Notes: generated by a model not told the origin, from the letters alone. 64,000 bases of DNA from Nesterenkonia populi (GCF_007994735.1 NZ_VOIL01000001.1:434001-498000), one strand, 5' to 3'. Positions 9,927 through 20,233 are shown, counted from the first letter of the stretch. A program made the numbers and translations.

Positions 9927-11222
9927 TCAGCCCTGCGTCCACAGGTCCGCGATCCCGGTGAGGGAGTTCGCGCCCATGTAGATGGTCAGCAGCCAGATGA
10001 GGGTGCCGCTGATCAGCAGCCACTTGGGGTACTTGTACCCGCCGAGCAGGGTCTCGCGCCTGAACCAGGCAGCGATGAGGATCACCGCGAAGCCGAGCGG
10101 CAGCACCGCTCCGTTGAACGCCCCGGCCATGATCAGCAGAGTGGCCGGCGCTTGGCCCAGGGTCAGGTAGATGCCGCAGGTGAGCACCAGGAATCCGATC
10201 AGCATGCCGGCGCGGACCCGGGGGGATGTCTTCTGGGTGGTGATGAAGGAGACCGAAGTGTAGGTGGCTCCGAGGATGGAGGTGATCGCGGCGACCCAGA
10301 AGGCCACGCCGAAGACCCGCAGTCCCCATTCCCCCAGCACCAGCAGGAAAGCGGAGGCCGCCACGTTGTCCTGCCCTGTCTCTTCGATCTGGGTGACGGA
10401 GTACGCGGTCACGACGCCGAGAATCGAGAGGAACAGCAGGTAGCGGATGACGCTGGCCACGATGATGCCCATCACGGAGGTGCGGGCGATGGTGGAGGCG
10501 TTCTCGGGGCCGGTGTGCCCGGAGGCGATGACCCGGTGCGCGCCGGCGTAGGTGATGTAGCCGCCGACGGTGCCGCCGATCAGCGTGGTGGTGACGAAGA
10601 AGAACGTGCTCAGGCCCTCCCCCTCCGGCAGAGTGGGCGCGAAGGTCTGAATCGCTGCCTCGCCGACCGGCGGGCTGGTGACGATTGCCATGTAGCCCAT
10701 GAGGAGGATGAGCACCGCGCCGCAGACGATCACGATGCGGTCCAGGGCGACTCCGGCCCTCTTCGAGAGGAAGATCGCCATGGCGATGAGCACGGAGACG
10801 GCCCCGCCGATCTGGGGATCGAGTCCTGACATGGCCTGCATGCCGAGGCCCGCACCGGCGATGTTGCCGACGTTGAAGACGATTCCGCCGAAGAAGATCA
10901 GGGCGGCGAGCGCCCATCCGAGGCCGGGCAGAATACGGTTGCCGAGCTCCTGGGCGTAGAGCCCGGAGACGCCGAGGGTGCGCCACACGTTCATCTGGAT
11001 GGCGACGTCGACGATGACGGAGATGAGGATCGCCGCGGCGAAGGCGGCGCCGAGCTGCATGGTGAACTCGGAGGTCTGGGTGATGAAGCCGGGCCCGACT
11101 GCGGAGACGGCCATGAGGAACATGGCGCCGAGCATGGCGGTGCGGCGGGTGGCGGTGAAGGTGGGGCCCTTGGGCTTCTGCTCCGCCTCGGCGGCGGATA
11201 CGGCGGGTGTCGGCTCAGACAC
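9927..11222 (-). CDS. NRAMP-superfamily transporter, YcsG-like, probably not a metal carrier
   Basis: A 431-residue membrane protein with about 11 helices and the NRAMP fold. True metal NRAMPs carry Asp-Pro-Gly-Asn in helix 1 and a Met-Pro-His motif in helix 6. Here helix 1 reads [13 protein letters not shown] and helix 6 reads [16 protein letters not shown], so the metal-binding Asp, Asn and Met are absent. This and its place between DUF1445 and the 5-oxoprolinase genes suggest uptake of an organic substrate such as 5-oxoproline; that is inference. The start is GTG at 11222 with GAGGGGA nearby. The promoter carries two FadR-type operator sites, so control by the neighbouring GntR protein is likely. 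Confidence 0.82.
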   Translation of the reverse strand: MSEPTPAVSAAEAEQKPKGPTFTATRRTAMLGAMFLMAVSAVGPGFITQTSEFTMQLGAAFAAAILISVIVDVAIQMNVWRTLGVSGLYAQELGNRILPGLGWALAALIFFGGIVFNVGNIAGAGLGMQAMSGLDPQIGGAVSVLIAMAIFLSKRAGVALDRIVIVCGAVLILLMGYMAIVTSPPVGEAAIQTFAPTLPEGEGLSTFFFVTTTLIGGTVGGYITYAGAHRVIASGHTGPENASTIARTSVMGIIVASVIRYLLFLSILGVVTAYSVTQIEETGQDNVAASAFLLVLGEWGLRVFGVAFWVAAITSILGATYTSVSFITTQKTSPRVRAGMLIGFLVLTCGIYLTLGQAPATLLIMAGAFNGAVLPLGFAVILIAAWFRRETLLGGYKYPKWLLISGTLIWLLTIYMGANSLTGIADLWTQG

Positions 11223-11298
11223 GATGCTTCCCCTCAGGACGGCTGCGGTACGTGGGCATTCACGACGTCGTCGTGGTGCTTGAGCCAGACACTAGATG

Positions 11299-11334
11299 TT
11301 GTTCAACAATCAGAGCAAGGGATTGTCCAACAAT
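11299..11334. promoter_or_regulatory. Two FadR-type operator sites in the NRAMP/DUF1445 promoter
   Basis: TTGTTCAACAA (11299-11309) and TTGTCCAACAA (11323-11333) both match the TNGTNNNACNA pattern of the FadR subfamily of GntR regulators, with centres 24 bases apart. Read on the minus strand, the first site would sit between a weak -35 (TTGCTC) and a -10 (TAGTGT). An identical core occurs before pxpA at 16252-16262. Confidence 0.65.
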
Positions 11335-11370
11335 CCGGGAAAGTTTTACGCAGACGTAACGCAGAGGGGC

Positions 11371-12057
11371 TCATTCCTGCTCCAGGTGGGCGATGAGGTC
11401 GTTCTCCGCGGTGACCAGGTATTCGATCAGATACGTTTCGGCCTCTCGTCGCCGACCCGTGCTGAGCAGGTCGGCAAGCTCTCCGTTGCGATGCACATAT
11501 CGGGTGTGGAACGTGGGTTCGTGCCGGCGGGTGAGGAAGGCCAGCCGCATCCGGGCGAGCACCTCGCTCATCAGGGTGTCCAAGGTGACGGAGCGGGCCT
11601 GGGCGACGATCAGCCGGTGGAACTGCTGGTTGGCCTCAGCCATGCCGTGCACGTCCTCACCCCCGAGTGCATTGCGGGCTCGGCCGACGATCTCCTGAAG
11701 CCCTTCGAGCGACTTCTCCGGGAATGCTGCGGCCCGGAGGGCGCCGGTCTGGATGATGCGACGAACCCGGTAGAGCTCTCGGATGTCTTCGGGCTGGGGC
11801 TCATAGACGAAGACCCCCCGGTTGGGGTGACGCTGGACGAGCCCTTCCCCCGCGAGGACCTGGAAGGCGCTGCGCAGCGTGTGCCGCGAAACGCCCAGCT
11901 GGTGGGTGATCCGCACCTCGGGGAGCTTGGTGCCGGGCAGCACCCGGCCGGCCGCGATCTGCTCCCGGAGGGCAGCCGCAGCCCGCTCGGGCAGGTGGGC
12001 GTGAGCATCGGGCCCCGAGCCGACCGGTTCCAACGAGGCCCAGACATCATCAGACAT
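11371..12057 (-). CDS. GntR-family (FadR subfamily) regulator of 5-oxoproline genes
   Basis: A 228-residue regulator. The N-terminal winged helix reads LREQIAAGRVLPGTKLPEVR followed by THQLGVSRHTLRSAFQVLAG, and the rest is an all-helical FCD ligand-binding domain (EANQQFHRLIV, then RRREAETYLIEYL). The ATG at 12057 is preferred because the longer frame upstream adds only arginine-rich low-complexity residues that overlap the end of the carboxylase gene. It is the last gene of the pxpA transcript and is followed by an independent promoter with two sites fitting its subfamily. It probably represses both units until a pathway metabolite binds; the effector is not known. Confidence 0.88.
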   Translation of the reverse strand: MSDDVWASLEPVGSGPDAHAHLPERAAAALREQIAAGRVLPGTKLPEVRITHQLGVSRHTLRSAFQVLAGEGLVQRHPNRGVFVYEPQPEDIRELYRVRRIIQTGALRAAAFPEKSLEGLQEIVGRARNALGGEDVHGMAEANQQFHRLIVAQARSVTLDTLMSEVLARMRLAFLTRRHEPTFHTRYVHRNGELADLLSTGRRREAETYLIEYLVTAENDLIAHLEQE

Positions 12058-12085
12058 GGGCCCAAACCTACCGGGCCGCCGGGCG

Positions 12086-13825
12086 TCAGCTGATGCGTGC
12101 GACCACCTGCCCGCCCGCGACCGAGCCGCCGGGGGCGACATCCTCCCGGGCGAGGGTTCCCGACACCGGGGCAGTGATGTTCTGCTCCATCTTCATCGCC
12201 TCCAGGACCGCAACCGGCTGCCCCTTCTCCACATCGGCGCCGTCCTCGGCCAGCCAGGTGACCAGGGTCCCGGCCATGGGTGCTGTGACGGCGCTGTCCT
12301 CCTGAGGCCGGCCGCCCTGCTCTGCGGCAGTCTCTGCGGAGCCGAACAGCCTCAGCAGCGAGGCGGGGAGCCCCAGCTGCACGACCCTGCCGTCGATCTC
12401 AACAGCGGCTCGGCGCATAGGCTGCTCCTGGTGCCGGACCGCGGAGGCCAGATGCTCGGACTCGGTGAGCGCATCCTGAAAGTCGGCTTCGATCCACCGG
12501 GTGTGGACGGCAAAGCCTTCGGCCCCGGACTCGGCGGTGAAGTCAGGCGCTTCGAGCACCGCCCGGTGGAACGGCATCACGGTGGGGATGCCTTCGACGC
12601 GCATCTCGGCGAGCGCCGTACGCGCCCGGATGAGCGCGGTGGCGCGGTCCGGGCCGGTGACGATGAGCTTGGCGAACATGGAGTCAAAGGCACCGGAGAC
12701 CTCATCCCCGGTGCGGATGCCTGTTTCGACCCGGATGCCGGGACCGGTGGGCGGGCTGAAGAGCTCCACGCGTCCGGGGGCGGGGAGGAACCCGAGGGCG
12801 GGGTCCTCTGCGTTGAGCCGGAACTCGATGGCATGTCCGGCCGGCGGCGGGTCCTCGGTGAGGGTGAGCCGGCCGCCCTCGGCGATGCGCAGCTGCTCAG
12901 CGACCAGGTCTACGCCGGCGGTCTCCTCGGTGACGGGGTGCTCCACCTGCAGGCGGGTGTTGACCTCCAGGAAGCTCAGCAGCCCGTCGGGGCTCAGCAG
13001 ATACTCCACGGTCCCCGCGCCGACGTATCCCGCCGCGGCACAGATGCTTCGGGCGGACTCATGGATGCGCTCTCGGGCCTCCTCGGCGAGAAAGGGGGCC
13101 GGGGCCTCCTCCACGAGCTTCTGGCTGCGGCGCTGCAGAGAGCAGTCGCGGGTGCCGACCACCACCACGCTGCCGTGGGAGTCTGCGACCACTTGGGCCT
13201 CCACGTGCCGGGGGCGGTCAAGGAAGCGCTCCACGAAGCACTCTCCGCGGCCGAAGGCGGCCTCGGCCTCCCGCACCGCGGAGGCGTAGCCCTCATCCAG
13301 CTCCGACTCTTCCCGAATGATCCGCATCCCACGGCCGCCTCCGCCGTGGGCGGCCTTCACCGCCACAGGCAGCCCGTGCTCGGCCGCGAAGGCTCGGACC
13401 TCCTCCGCTGAGGAGACGGGGCCGTCGGTGCCCGGGACCAGGGGCGCACCGGTGTCGACAGCGATCTGCCGGGCGGTGACTTTGTTGCCGAGGGCTTCGA
13501 TGGGCTCCGGGGCCGGACCGATCCAGGTCATTCCTGCCTGGATCACGGCCCGGGCGAAGTCCGCGTTCTCGGAGAGAAACCCGTACCCGGGGTGGACGGC
13601 GTCGGCGCCAGCAGTCCGTGCCGCCTCAAGAATGCGCGGGATGCTCAGGTACGTGTCCGCGGCCGTGTCTCCCCCGAGCGCGACAGCCGTATCTGCAAGC
13701 TCGACGTGCAGTGCGGCGGCGTCCTGATCCGCGTAGACGGCAGCGGTGCTGTACCCGGCCTCCCGGGCGGAGCGGATCACTCGCACCGCGATCTCACCCC
13801 GGTTGGCGATCAGAATGCGCTTCAT
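12086..13825 (-). CDS. Biotin carboxylase-BCCP fusion in the 5-oxoproline cluster
   Basis: A 579-residue protein with an N-terminal biotin carboxylase (1 to about 445) and a C-terminal biotinyl domain (about 505-579). Carboxylase landmarks: [25 protein letters not shown], the ATP-grasp loop [13 protein letters not shown], and the active-site strand [15 protein letters not shown]. The biotin-accepting lysine is about residue 545 in EAMKM. It should carboxylate its own biotin with ATP and bicarbonate. No ordinary acyl-CoA carboxyltransferase is nearby; instead its start overlaps the fused PxpBC gene by four bases (ATGA). PxpB and PxpC are homologous to the carboxyltransferase part of urea carboxylase, so the two proteins may form one enzyme. 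Confidence 0.92.
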   Translation of the reverse strand: MKRILIANRGEIAVRVIRSAREAGYSTAAVYADQDAAALHVELADTAVALGGDTAADTYLSIPRILEAARTAGADAVHPGYGFLSENADFARAVIQAGMTWIGPAPEPIEALGNKVTARQIAVDTGAPLVPGTDGPVSSAEEVRAFAAEHGLPVAVKAAHGGGGRGMRIIREESELDEGYASAVREAEAAFGRGECFVERFLDRPRHVEAQVVADSHGSVVVVGTRDCSLQRRSQKLVEEAPAPFLAEEARERIHESARSICAAAGYVGAGTVEYLLSPDGLLSFLEVNTRLQVEHPVTEETAGVDLVAEQLRIAEGGRLTLTEDPPPAGHAIEFRLNAEDPALGFLPAPGRVELFSPPTGPGIRVETGIRTGDEVSGAFDSMFAKLIVTGPDRATALIRARTALAEMRVEGIPTVMPFHRAVLEAPDFTAESGAEGFAVHTRWIEADFQDALTESEHLASAVRHQEQPMRRAAVEIDGRVVQLGLPASLLRLFGSAETAAEQGGRPQEDSAVTAPMAGTLVTWLAEDGADVEKGQPVAVLEAMKMEQNITAPVSGTLAREDVAPGGSVAGGQVVARIS

Positions 13826-15450
13826 GGTCGGGCCTCCAAAGAGTCAGTCGGGGCTAGCGTGTCGGGATTCACCGGCTGCAGGGCGACGGTGTCGCCGGGG
13901 CCCAGCTGGGCCGCAGCAGACAGGTCCTCGGGCACGACGACGCCGATCACCGGGTAGCCCGCGGTCACGGGGTGATCGTTGAGGAACAGCACCGGGCTTC
14001 CCTCCGGAGGCACCTGCAGGGAGCCCCGCGGAACGCCCTCACTGGGAAGCTCCTCATGCTTGGCGCGCCGGAGGGAGCGGGCCTCCGGGTCAGCGGGGTC
14101 AGGCGCGAGCCGAATTCCGATGCGGTCAGCCTCGGCAGTCACCTGCCAGTCCTGGCTGTGCAGCCGTGTCCGCTCTGCCGCGCCGAACCAGTCCTCACGG
14201 GGGCCGTAGGTGAAGCGAAGGACCGCCCGGCCGGCGGTATCAGGGATGAAGAGAGTGGGCCGCTCCGGGCCTCCCACCGGAGTGAGGCCCTTCGGCGAGG
14301 AGATGCGCAGCGGCTGATCCGCCTGCAGGGGCGCGGGGCCGAGCCCGGACATCGTGTCCGAGGAGGCGGAGCCGAGCACCGGTGCGGCCTCGATCCCTCC
14401 GCGCACGGCGACCACCGTGCGCAGTCCGCGCAAGGGCATGCCGAGGGTGAGCGTCTCCCCCTCCAGCAGCACGAACGGGGCTGACACCGGGGCAGTCCGG
14501 GGGCCGCTCCTGCCGGTGATGCTCAGCTGGACCTCGGCGCCGCTGGCGCCCAGCACCAGGGTCTGGTCCGCACGGAGGGTCAGTCCGCCCATCAGCGTCT
14601 CCAGAACCGGGGCCTGCTTCGCGTTTCCGACGAGCCGATTGGCCTGTGCGGCGGCCGCCTCATCCGCGACGCCGGCGCGGGAGACTCCGAGGTCGCTGAG
14701 GCCGGGACGGCCGAAGTCCTGCACCAAGGTCTGCACCCCCGGGGAGACCACGGTCAGCGCGGCGCCGTCCGGGCTGGGGAGCTCCGACGCAGGGTCCGGC
14801 TCTCCGGGCGGGGGGAGGTGCTCGACGGCGCGGTACCGGACCGTGTCTCCAGGCCGGACGAGGGCCGGGCTCTCCCGGGCCAGGTCCCACATGGCCGCAC
14901 CGGTGCGGCCGATCAGCTGCCATCCGCCCGGGGACCTGCGCGGGTATACCGCGGAGAACTCTCCGGCGAGCGCCACGCTGCCCGGCGGCACGGCCGTCCG
15001 GGGAGAGGAGCGCCGGGGGATCTGCATCGCGCCGCTGGCCGGGACGCAGTAGGTGAACCCGGGCGCGAACCCGCCGAAGCTGCCTGTCCAGATCCGGGAC
15101 GTATGCCACTCAACGAGCTCTTGGACGCCCATGCCCAGGGCCTCTGCGACCTCAGGGAGGTCCTCCCCGTCGTAGACGACGTCGATGGTCACCTCACGAG
15201 CCTCACCGTGCTGGCGCTCGGGCAGCGGCATCCGGTCCAGCAGGTCCCGGCCGGCGGTGAGCGCCGCTGATGACGAGAATCGGATCATGACGGTCCGGGC
15301 GGCGGCGACGAGGTCTTCCTGCCCCGGGAGCGGCTTCCGGCTGAGCTGCTGGTGGGCGGCAAGGACGGTCTCCAGCGCACCGAACTCCAGCAGAAGCGCG
15401 CGGGTGCCTGCCCGGCGGACACTGGTGGCGGCCTGCCTGATGCTCTTCAT
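13822..15450 (-). CDS. pxpBC: Fused PxpB-PxpC, 5-oxoprolinase / AHS1-AHS2 carboxyltransferase-like
   Basis: A 542-residue fusion of two proteins that are usually separate. Residues 1 to about 225 are PxpB/KipI (AHS1): [32 protein letters not shown] and [15 protein letters not shown]. Residues from about 235 on are PxpC/KipA (AHS2): [20 protein letters not shown] and [15 protein letters not shown]. With PxpA, these form the ATP-dependent 5-oxoprolinase that opens 5-oxoproline to glutamate. The same domains make up the carboxyltransferase of urea carboxylase. The ATG at 15450, seven bases after the pxpA stop, is preferred; the longer frame upstream reads through pxpA in another frame. The stop overlaps the next start (ATGA), implying translational coupling. 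Confidence 0.92.
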   Translation of the reverse strand: MKSIRQAATSVRRAGTRALLLEFGALETVLAAHQQLSRKPLPGQEDLVAAARTVMIRFSSSAALTAGRDLLDRMPLPERQHGEAREVTIDVVYDGEDLPEVAEALGMGVQELVEWHTSRIWTGSFGGFAPGFTYCVPASGAMQIPRRSSPRTAVPPGSVALAGEFSAVYPRRSPGGWQLIGRTGAAMWDLARESPALVRPGDTVRYRAVEHLPPPGEPDPASELPSPDGAALTVVSPGVQTLVQDFGRPGLSDLGVSRAGVADEAAAAQANRLVGNAKQAPVLETLMGGLTLRADQTLVLGASGAEVQLSITGRSGPRTAPVSAPFVLLEGETLTLGMPLRGLRTVVAVRGGIEAAPVLGSASSDTMSGLGPAPLQADQPLRISSPKGLTPVGGPERPTLFIPDTAGRAVLRFTYGPREDWFGAAERTRLHSQDWQVTAEADRIGIRLAPDPADPEARSLRRAKHEELPSEGVPRGSLQVPPEGSPVLFLNDHPVTAGYPVIGVVVPEDLSAAAQLGPGDTVALQPVNPDTLAPTDSLEARP

Positions 15451-15457
15451 CAGCGGC

Positions 15458-16219
15458 TCAGGCTTCGACGAAGCTGCGGATCTGCACCCCGGCGTCTTCC
15501 AGGGCGCTGCGCAGGGTGGCGGCCATCTGGGCGGCGCCGGCAGTGTCGCCGTGGGTGCAGATGGACTCGGCCTCGGTCCTGATGCGGGTTCCGTCCCGGG
15601 CGATGAGGACACCGTCCTGGGCCAGACGGAGCATGTTCTCCACCACCTGGCCGGCGTCGTCGATCACCGCACCGGGCTCACGCCGGGAGACCAGCGTGCC
15701 GTCGGGGTTGTAGGCGCGGTCCGCGAAGGCCTCGGCCACTCCGCGCAGGCCCTGCTTCCTGGCGTAGTCCAGCGCGTACCCGCCGGGCAGCAGCAGGACG
15801 GGCAGCGTCTCGTCATACTCGGCGATGGCATCGATGACCGCGTGCGCCTGGTCCTTGTGGTGGACGATGGTGTTGTACATGCCGCCGTGAGGCTTCACAT
15901 ACCGGATGCGGGTGCCTGCCGCTCGGGCCAGGCCGTCCAGAGCGCCCAGCTGATAGATGACCTCGGCGGAGAGCTCACGCGGGTGGTAGTCGATGAAGCG
16001 GCGGCCGAATCCGGCAAGGTCCCGGTAGCCGATGTGTGCGCCGACGGCCACACCCTTCTCCACGGCGGACTGCAGGGTGCCGCGGATGGTGAGCGGGTCG
16101 CCGGCGTGGAAGCCGCAGGCGACGTTCGCGCTGGAGACGATGCTGAGCATGGAAGCGTCAGGAATGGACCAGTTGCCGAAGGACTCTCCGACGTCGCTGT
16201 TCAGGTCGATCCGGGCCAC
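15458..16219 (-). CDS. pxpA: 5-oxoprolinase subunit PxpA (LamB/YcsF family)
   Basis: A 253-residue cytoplasmic protein of the LamB/YcsF family, with the family signatures DLNSDVGESFG at the start, SSANVACGFHAGDP, and VKPHGGMYN around residue 110. PxpA acts with PxpB and PxpC to hydrolyse 5-oxoproline, a spontaneous product of glutamine and glutamate, back to L-glutamate. The start is GTG at 16219 with AAGGAG upstream. It is the first gene of the pxpA-pxpBC-carboxylase-gntR transcript. A FadR-type operator lies 32 bases upstream of the start. Confidence 0.94.
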   Translation of the reverse strand: MARIDLNSDVGESFGNWSIPDASMLSIVSSANVACGFHAGDPLTIRGTLQSAVEKGVAVGAHIGYRDLAGFGRRFIDYHPRELSAEVIYQLGALDGLARAAGTRIRYVKPHGGMYNTIVHHKDQAHAVIDAIAEYDETLPVLLLPGGYALDYARKQGLRGVAEAFADRAYNPDGTLVSRREPGAVIDDAGQVVENMLRLAQDGVLIARDGTRIRTEAESICTHGDTAGAAQMAATLRSALEDAGVQIRSFVEA

Positions 16220-16250
16220 GGGTGTCTCCTTCGCTGCCAGTGCACTTTCG

Positions 16251-16263
16251 ATTGTTCAACAAT
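16251..16263. promoter_or_regulatory. FadR-type operator before pxpA
   Basis: ATTGTTCAACAAT is a perfect palindrome around one base and shares the core TTGTTCAACAA with a site before the NRAMP-like gene. Just beyond it, 16264-16278 (AACAGTGCGACTGTT) is a second perfect inverted repeat that touches the end of the upstream regulator gene; its role is unknown. Confidence 0.65.
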
Positions 16264-16278
16264 AACAGTGCGACTGTT

Positions 16279-17760
16279 TCAGCCTTGTGACTGGAGGAAC
16301 CTGTAGACCTCCTCCGAGTCCACCCCCGGGAAGGCGCCCTCCGGCATGGCCGCCAGCAGGTGAGTGTTGGCCCGGGCGGTGGGCCAGGCCTGGCCCTCCC
16401 ACACCTCGGAGAGCTCGGCGGGCGGGACCCTGCAGCAGGTGGGGTCGTCGGGGCACCGGGATTTGGAGCGGAAGCCGGTGGCCCTGCCGCGGAACCATTT
16501 GGCGTGCTCGAAGGGCACCCCGATGGACAGCGAGTAGGTGGAGGAGGAGTGCGACTCGGTGCGGGCGGTGCACCAGAAGGTGCCCAGCGGAGTGTCGGTG
16601 TACTGGTCGAACGAGCGGAACTTGTCCTCGACGTCGAACACCTCACGGGAGGTCCACCGGCGGCAGATCGTCTGGCCCTCGATCGCACCGGAGTGATCGG
16701 TGGGGAAGCGGACGCCGTCGTTCTCGTAGGCCTTGTGGATGATCCCCGACTCGTGGACCTTCTGGAAGTGGCAGGTGATCCCCAGGTGCTGGGTGGCGAG
16801 GTTGGTGAACCGGTGGGCGGCCGACTCGTAGCTGACCGCGAACGCATCCCGAATGTCCTCGATCGCGAGCTCCTTGGCCTGCTTGGCCTGGTTGAGGAAG
16901 TCGGTGGTGGCCTTCTCCGGCATCAGCAGGGCCCCGGCCAGGTAGTTCGCGTAGACCCGCTGGCGCAGAAACTCCGAGTAGTCCTGGGGCGCGGTGTGCC
17001 CGAGCACCCGATGGGCGAGCGCCTGCAGCAGCAGGGAGCGCGCGTCCCGCGCCCCGGTGCTGGACTGGGTGAGATAGATGACCATGTTCCGCTGGTCGGT
17101 GACGGACTGGGTCTCGTGCGGGAGCCGGGACACGTAGCGGATGGAGTAGCCGAGGTGCTCGGCGAGGTCAGCAGCCTTGTGGTGGCTCAGCGGCCGGTGC
17201 TGACCGCCCGGGCCGGCATCGTGCCTCACGGCGGCGAGCAGCTCGGCGGCCTGGGCCTCGAGCTCCGGGTAGTAGTTGTTCTTGGCGCGCTGCTCCTCGC
17301 GCAGCTCGGTGTTGGCGCGCCGGGCCTCCTCCGGGGTGGCGGCCTGCTCCTCCAGGCGGCGCTTCAGCTCTCGCTGCAGGGCCACCAGGGATTCGAGCGC
17401 GTCGGTGGGGAGCCTGCTGGAGATGCGCACGCTGGGGAGGTGCAGCGCGGAATAGAGGGGGCCGCGCTGAGTCTTCTCCAGCTCGATCTCCAGTGCGGCG
17501 CGCCGGCTGGGAGGCTCGGTGCCGAAGAGCTCGTCGACGGCGACGCCCAGAGTCTTGGCGATCTGCCGCAGCTGGGAGAGCTTGGGCTCACGGCGGCCGT
17601 TCTCCAGCAGAGAGAGCTGGGAGGGCGCGGTGCCGACGGCCTCGGCGAGGTCGTCCAGGGTCATGGACTGCTTCTTGCGGAGGTGGCGGACACGACGGCC
17701 GAGGGCGATCAGGTCGACGCCTTCGTCGTTGTCCTCTTCGACACTCTCCGCTGAGCGCAT
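16279..17760 (-). CDS. ramB: RamB-like regulator of acetate metabolism (XRE + IrrE-like)
   Basis: A 493-residue regulator with an N-terminal XRE helix-turn-helix (about residues 18-75, MTLDDLAEAVGTAPSQLSLLE), a central charged stretch, an ImmA/IrrE-like region (ALAHRVLGHTAP, NYLAGALLMP) and the C-terminal short-chain-fatty-acid regulator domain (TICRRWTSREVFDVEDKF, CCRVPPAELSEVW). In Corynebacterium, RamB controls aceA, aceB and acetate activation. The peptidase signature HExxH is degraded to HRVLGH here, so proteolysis is unlikely. TAACAT lies seven bases before the ATG at 17760, which suggests a leaderless start there; an ATG at 17769 adds three residues. It follows aceA in the same direction. 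Confidence 0.88.
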   Translation of the reverse strand: MRSAESVEEDNDEGVDLIALGRRVRHLRKKQSMTLDDLAEAVGTAPSQLSLLENGRREPKLSQLRQIAKTLGVAVDELFGTEPPSRRAALEIELEKTQRGPLYSALHLPSVRISSRLPTDALESLVALQRELKRRLEEQAATPEEARRANTELREEQRAKNNYYPELEAQAAELLAAVRHDAGPGGQHRPLSHHKAADLAEHLGYSIRYVSRLPHETQSVTDQRNMVIYLTQSSTGARDARSLLLQALAHRVLGHTAPQDYSEFLRQRVYANYLAGALLMPEKATTDFLNQAKQAKELAIEDIRDAFAVSYESAAHRFTNLATQHLGITCHFQKVHESGIIHKAYENDGVRFPTDHSGAIEGQTICRRWTSREVFDVEDKFRSFDQYTDTPLGTFWCTARTESHSSSTYSLSIGVPFEHAKWFRGRATGFRSKSRCPDDPTCCRVPPAELSEVWEGQAWPTARANTHLLAAMPEGAFPGVDSEEVYRFLQSQG

Positions 17761-17801
17761 GTGAGACATGTTACATGTTGAACGGTCTTCTTCCGGACGG
17801 G

Positions 17802-17842
17802 ACCGGCCCCCAGGAGGACCTCGAAAACTCCTGGGGGCCGGT
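17802..17842 (-). terminator. Strong hairpin between aceA unit and ramB
   Basis: A perfect 14-base stem (ACCGGCCCCCAGGA, 17802-17815, with 17829-17842) closes a 13-base loop. No T tract follows on the minus strand, so it could be a factor-dependent end or an mRNA-stabilising 3' structure for aceA and the small ORF. Confidence 0.6.
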
Positions 17843-17865
17843 GGCTCCGTATGGGCCTGCAGGCT

Positions 17866-17997
17866 CTACGCGGCCTGGGGCTGCGCTGCCTGCGGGCTCG
17901 CGCCTTCAGGCTCGCCCACGTCCGCGGTGATCACGTGCAGCGAGGCACGAGGGCTGTCAGCGACGCCGTTGATCATGATTCCTGCAGTGCTCATCAT
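17866..17997 (-). CDS. Small protein (43 residues) directly downstream of aceA
   Basis: An unrecognised ORF of 43 codons beginning ATG ATG AGC eleven bases after the aceA stop. GGAG lies about six bases upstream of the first ATG, inside the aceA stop region. The codons strongly prefer G or C at the third position like the real genes around, and the frame ends just before the hairpin at 17802-17842, so the transcript would end after it. The peptide starts STAGIMINGVADSPRASLHV and finishes with an acidic then Gln/Ala-rich tail (SPQAAQPQAA). There is no membrane segment and no known motif. It may be a small partner or regulator of isocitrate lyase; this is inference. Confidence 0.5.
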   Translation of the reverse strand: MMSTAGIMINGVADSPRASLHVITADVGEPEGASPQAAQPQAA

Positions 17998-18008
17998 CAG
18001 TCATCTCC

Positions 18009-19361
<1,353 letters not shown>

Positions 19362-19478
19362 AGTGAATCTCCTTTGAATCGTTGACCGGTCCCCGCAACC
19401 TCCTCGTTGCGGGATGTGACTCCAGTCTCACCCCGGCGCAACCCCCGGAACCACCAGATGGAGGAAAAAGATCTGCAG

Positions 19479-19498
19479 TTCTTCGCATTGCAGAAGAA
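19479..19498. promoter_or_regulatory. Inverted repeat before aceA, candidate regulator site
   Basis: TTCTTCGCATTGCAGAAGAA is an inverted repeat with one unpaired base, centred about 127 bases upstream of the aceA start. A second repeat, TCTGCA (19472-19477) with TGCAGA (19489-19494), overlaps it. Its centre GCATTGC and flanks resemble the palindrome in the iclR/aceB region, so one regulator may control both shunt genes; RamB is an alternative. Confidence 0.45.
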
Positions 19499-19556
19499 AA
19501 GGATCTCTGTGACCCAGGGCACAGGTATTTGGGGAGGGAGAGCGCAGCCTCACGCC

Positions 19557-19904
19557 TTATGCGGAATCGTGACGGTGCCCGCTGAGCTCGTTGTACTGCA
19601 GCGGCTCAGGCAGCGGCGCTCCGGAGCGGAAGGTTCCGCGGCTCAGCGCGAGCCCGCCGATGGGCGCAGTGAGCAGCTGGAGCACCACAGCAAGAATGAG
19701 CTTGATCGCGTGGGCCAGACTCGGATCCATCGCGAGTACGCCGCACAGCAGCAGCACCAGTCCGAGCGTGCCCGACTTGGTGACGGCAGTGAGCCGCGTG
19801 TAAGGGTCAGGGAAGCGGACCAGGCCGACAGCGGCGACGACGAACAGCGCGATGCCCGCGCCCAGCAGCACTGCTCCGGCGAGGGTCTGCAGCGTTTCGA
19901 TCAC
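19557..19904 (-). CDS. mrpG: Mrp antiporter subunit G (MnhG/PhaG)
   Basis: A 115-residue protein with three membrane helices and the family signature GLVRFPDPYTRLTAVTKSGT after the first helix. MrpG is a small obligate subunit of the multi-subunit Na+(K+)/H+ antiporter in the cytoplasmic membrane. Its start overlaps the mrpF stop by four bases. It is the last gene of the operon, and no terminator is evident before the aceA promoter region. Confidence 0.92.
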   Translation of the reverse strand: MIETLQTLAGAVLLGAGIALFVVAAVGLVRFPDPYTRLTAVTKSGTLGLVLLLCGVLAMDPSLAHAIKLILAVVLQLLTAPIGGLALSRGTFRSGAPLPEPLQYNELSGHRHDSA

Positions 19905-20233
19905 TCGGGCTCACCTCCTCGCGAAGCGGGCTGTCCCGCATCCCGGGTCCGGCCGAGGTAGCGGCCGAAGATCAGGGCTGAGATGAAGCCGATGAGCGTC
20001 ACCACGATCACCAGGTCGATCAGCAGGGAGCGCTCCCAGAGCAGGCTGAGCAGCGCGAGGGATGCAACCAGGACGAAGAAGACATGGTCAGCACCGATGG
20101 CGCGGTCAGCCTCGTGGGGGCCGAGCGCGGCGCGGAGCACAGCGGGCAGCACGGTGAGAACCAGCAGCCCGAGGCAGGCCCACCCAAGGGGTATGCCGAA
20201 GATCTCCAGATTCAGCAGCTCATGCGGGCTCAT
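19901..20233 (-). CDS. mrpF: Mrp antiporter subunit F (MnhF/PhaF)
   Basis: A 110-residue protein with three membrane helices and the conserved GPHEADRAIGADHVFFVLVA region in the middle, matching MrpF. It forms part of the small-subunit module of the Mrp cation/proton antiporter. It overlaps mrpE upstream and mrpG downstream by four bases each, so translation along the operon is coupled. The C-terminal tail is polar. Confidence 0.9.
   Translation of the reverse strand: MSPHELLNLEIFGIPLGWACLGLLVLTVLPAVLRAALGPHEADRAIGADHVFFVLVASLALLSLLWERSLLIDLVIVVTLIGFISALIFGRYLGRTRDAGQPASRGGEPE

Noticed and set aside
11346..11359. TTACG-CAGA-CGTAA repeat just after the gntR stop
   Set aside because: The arms are only five bases and it does not match the FadR pattern; it could be a weak hairpin.
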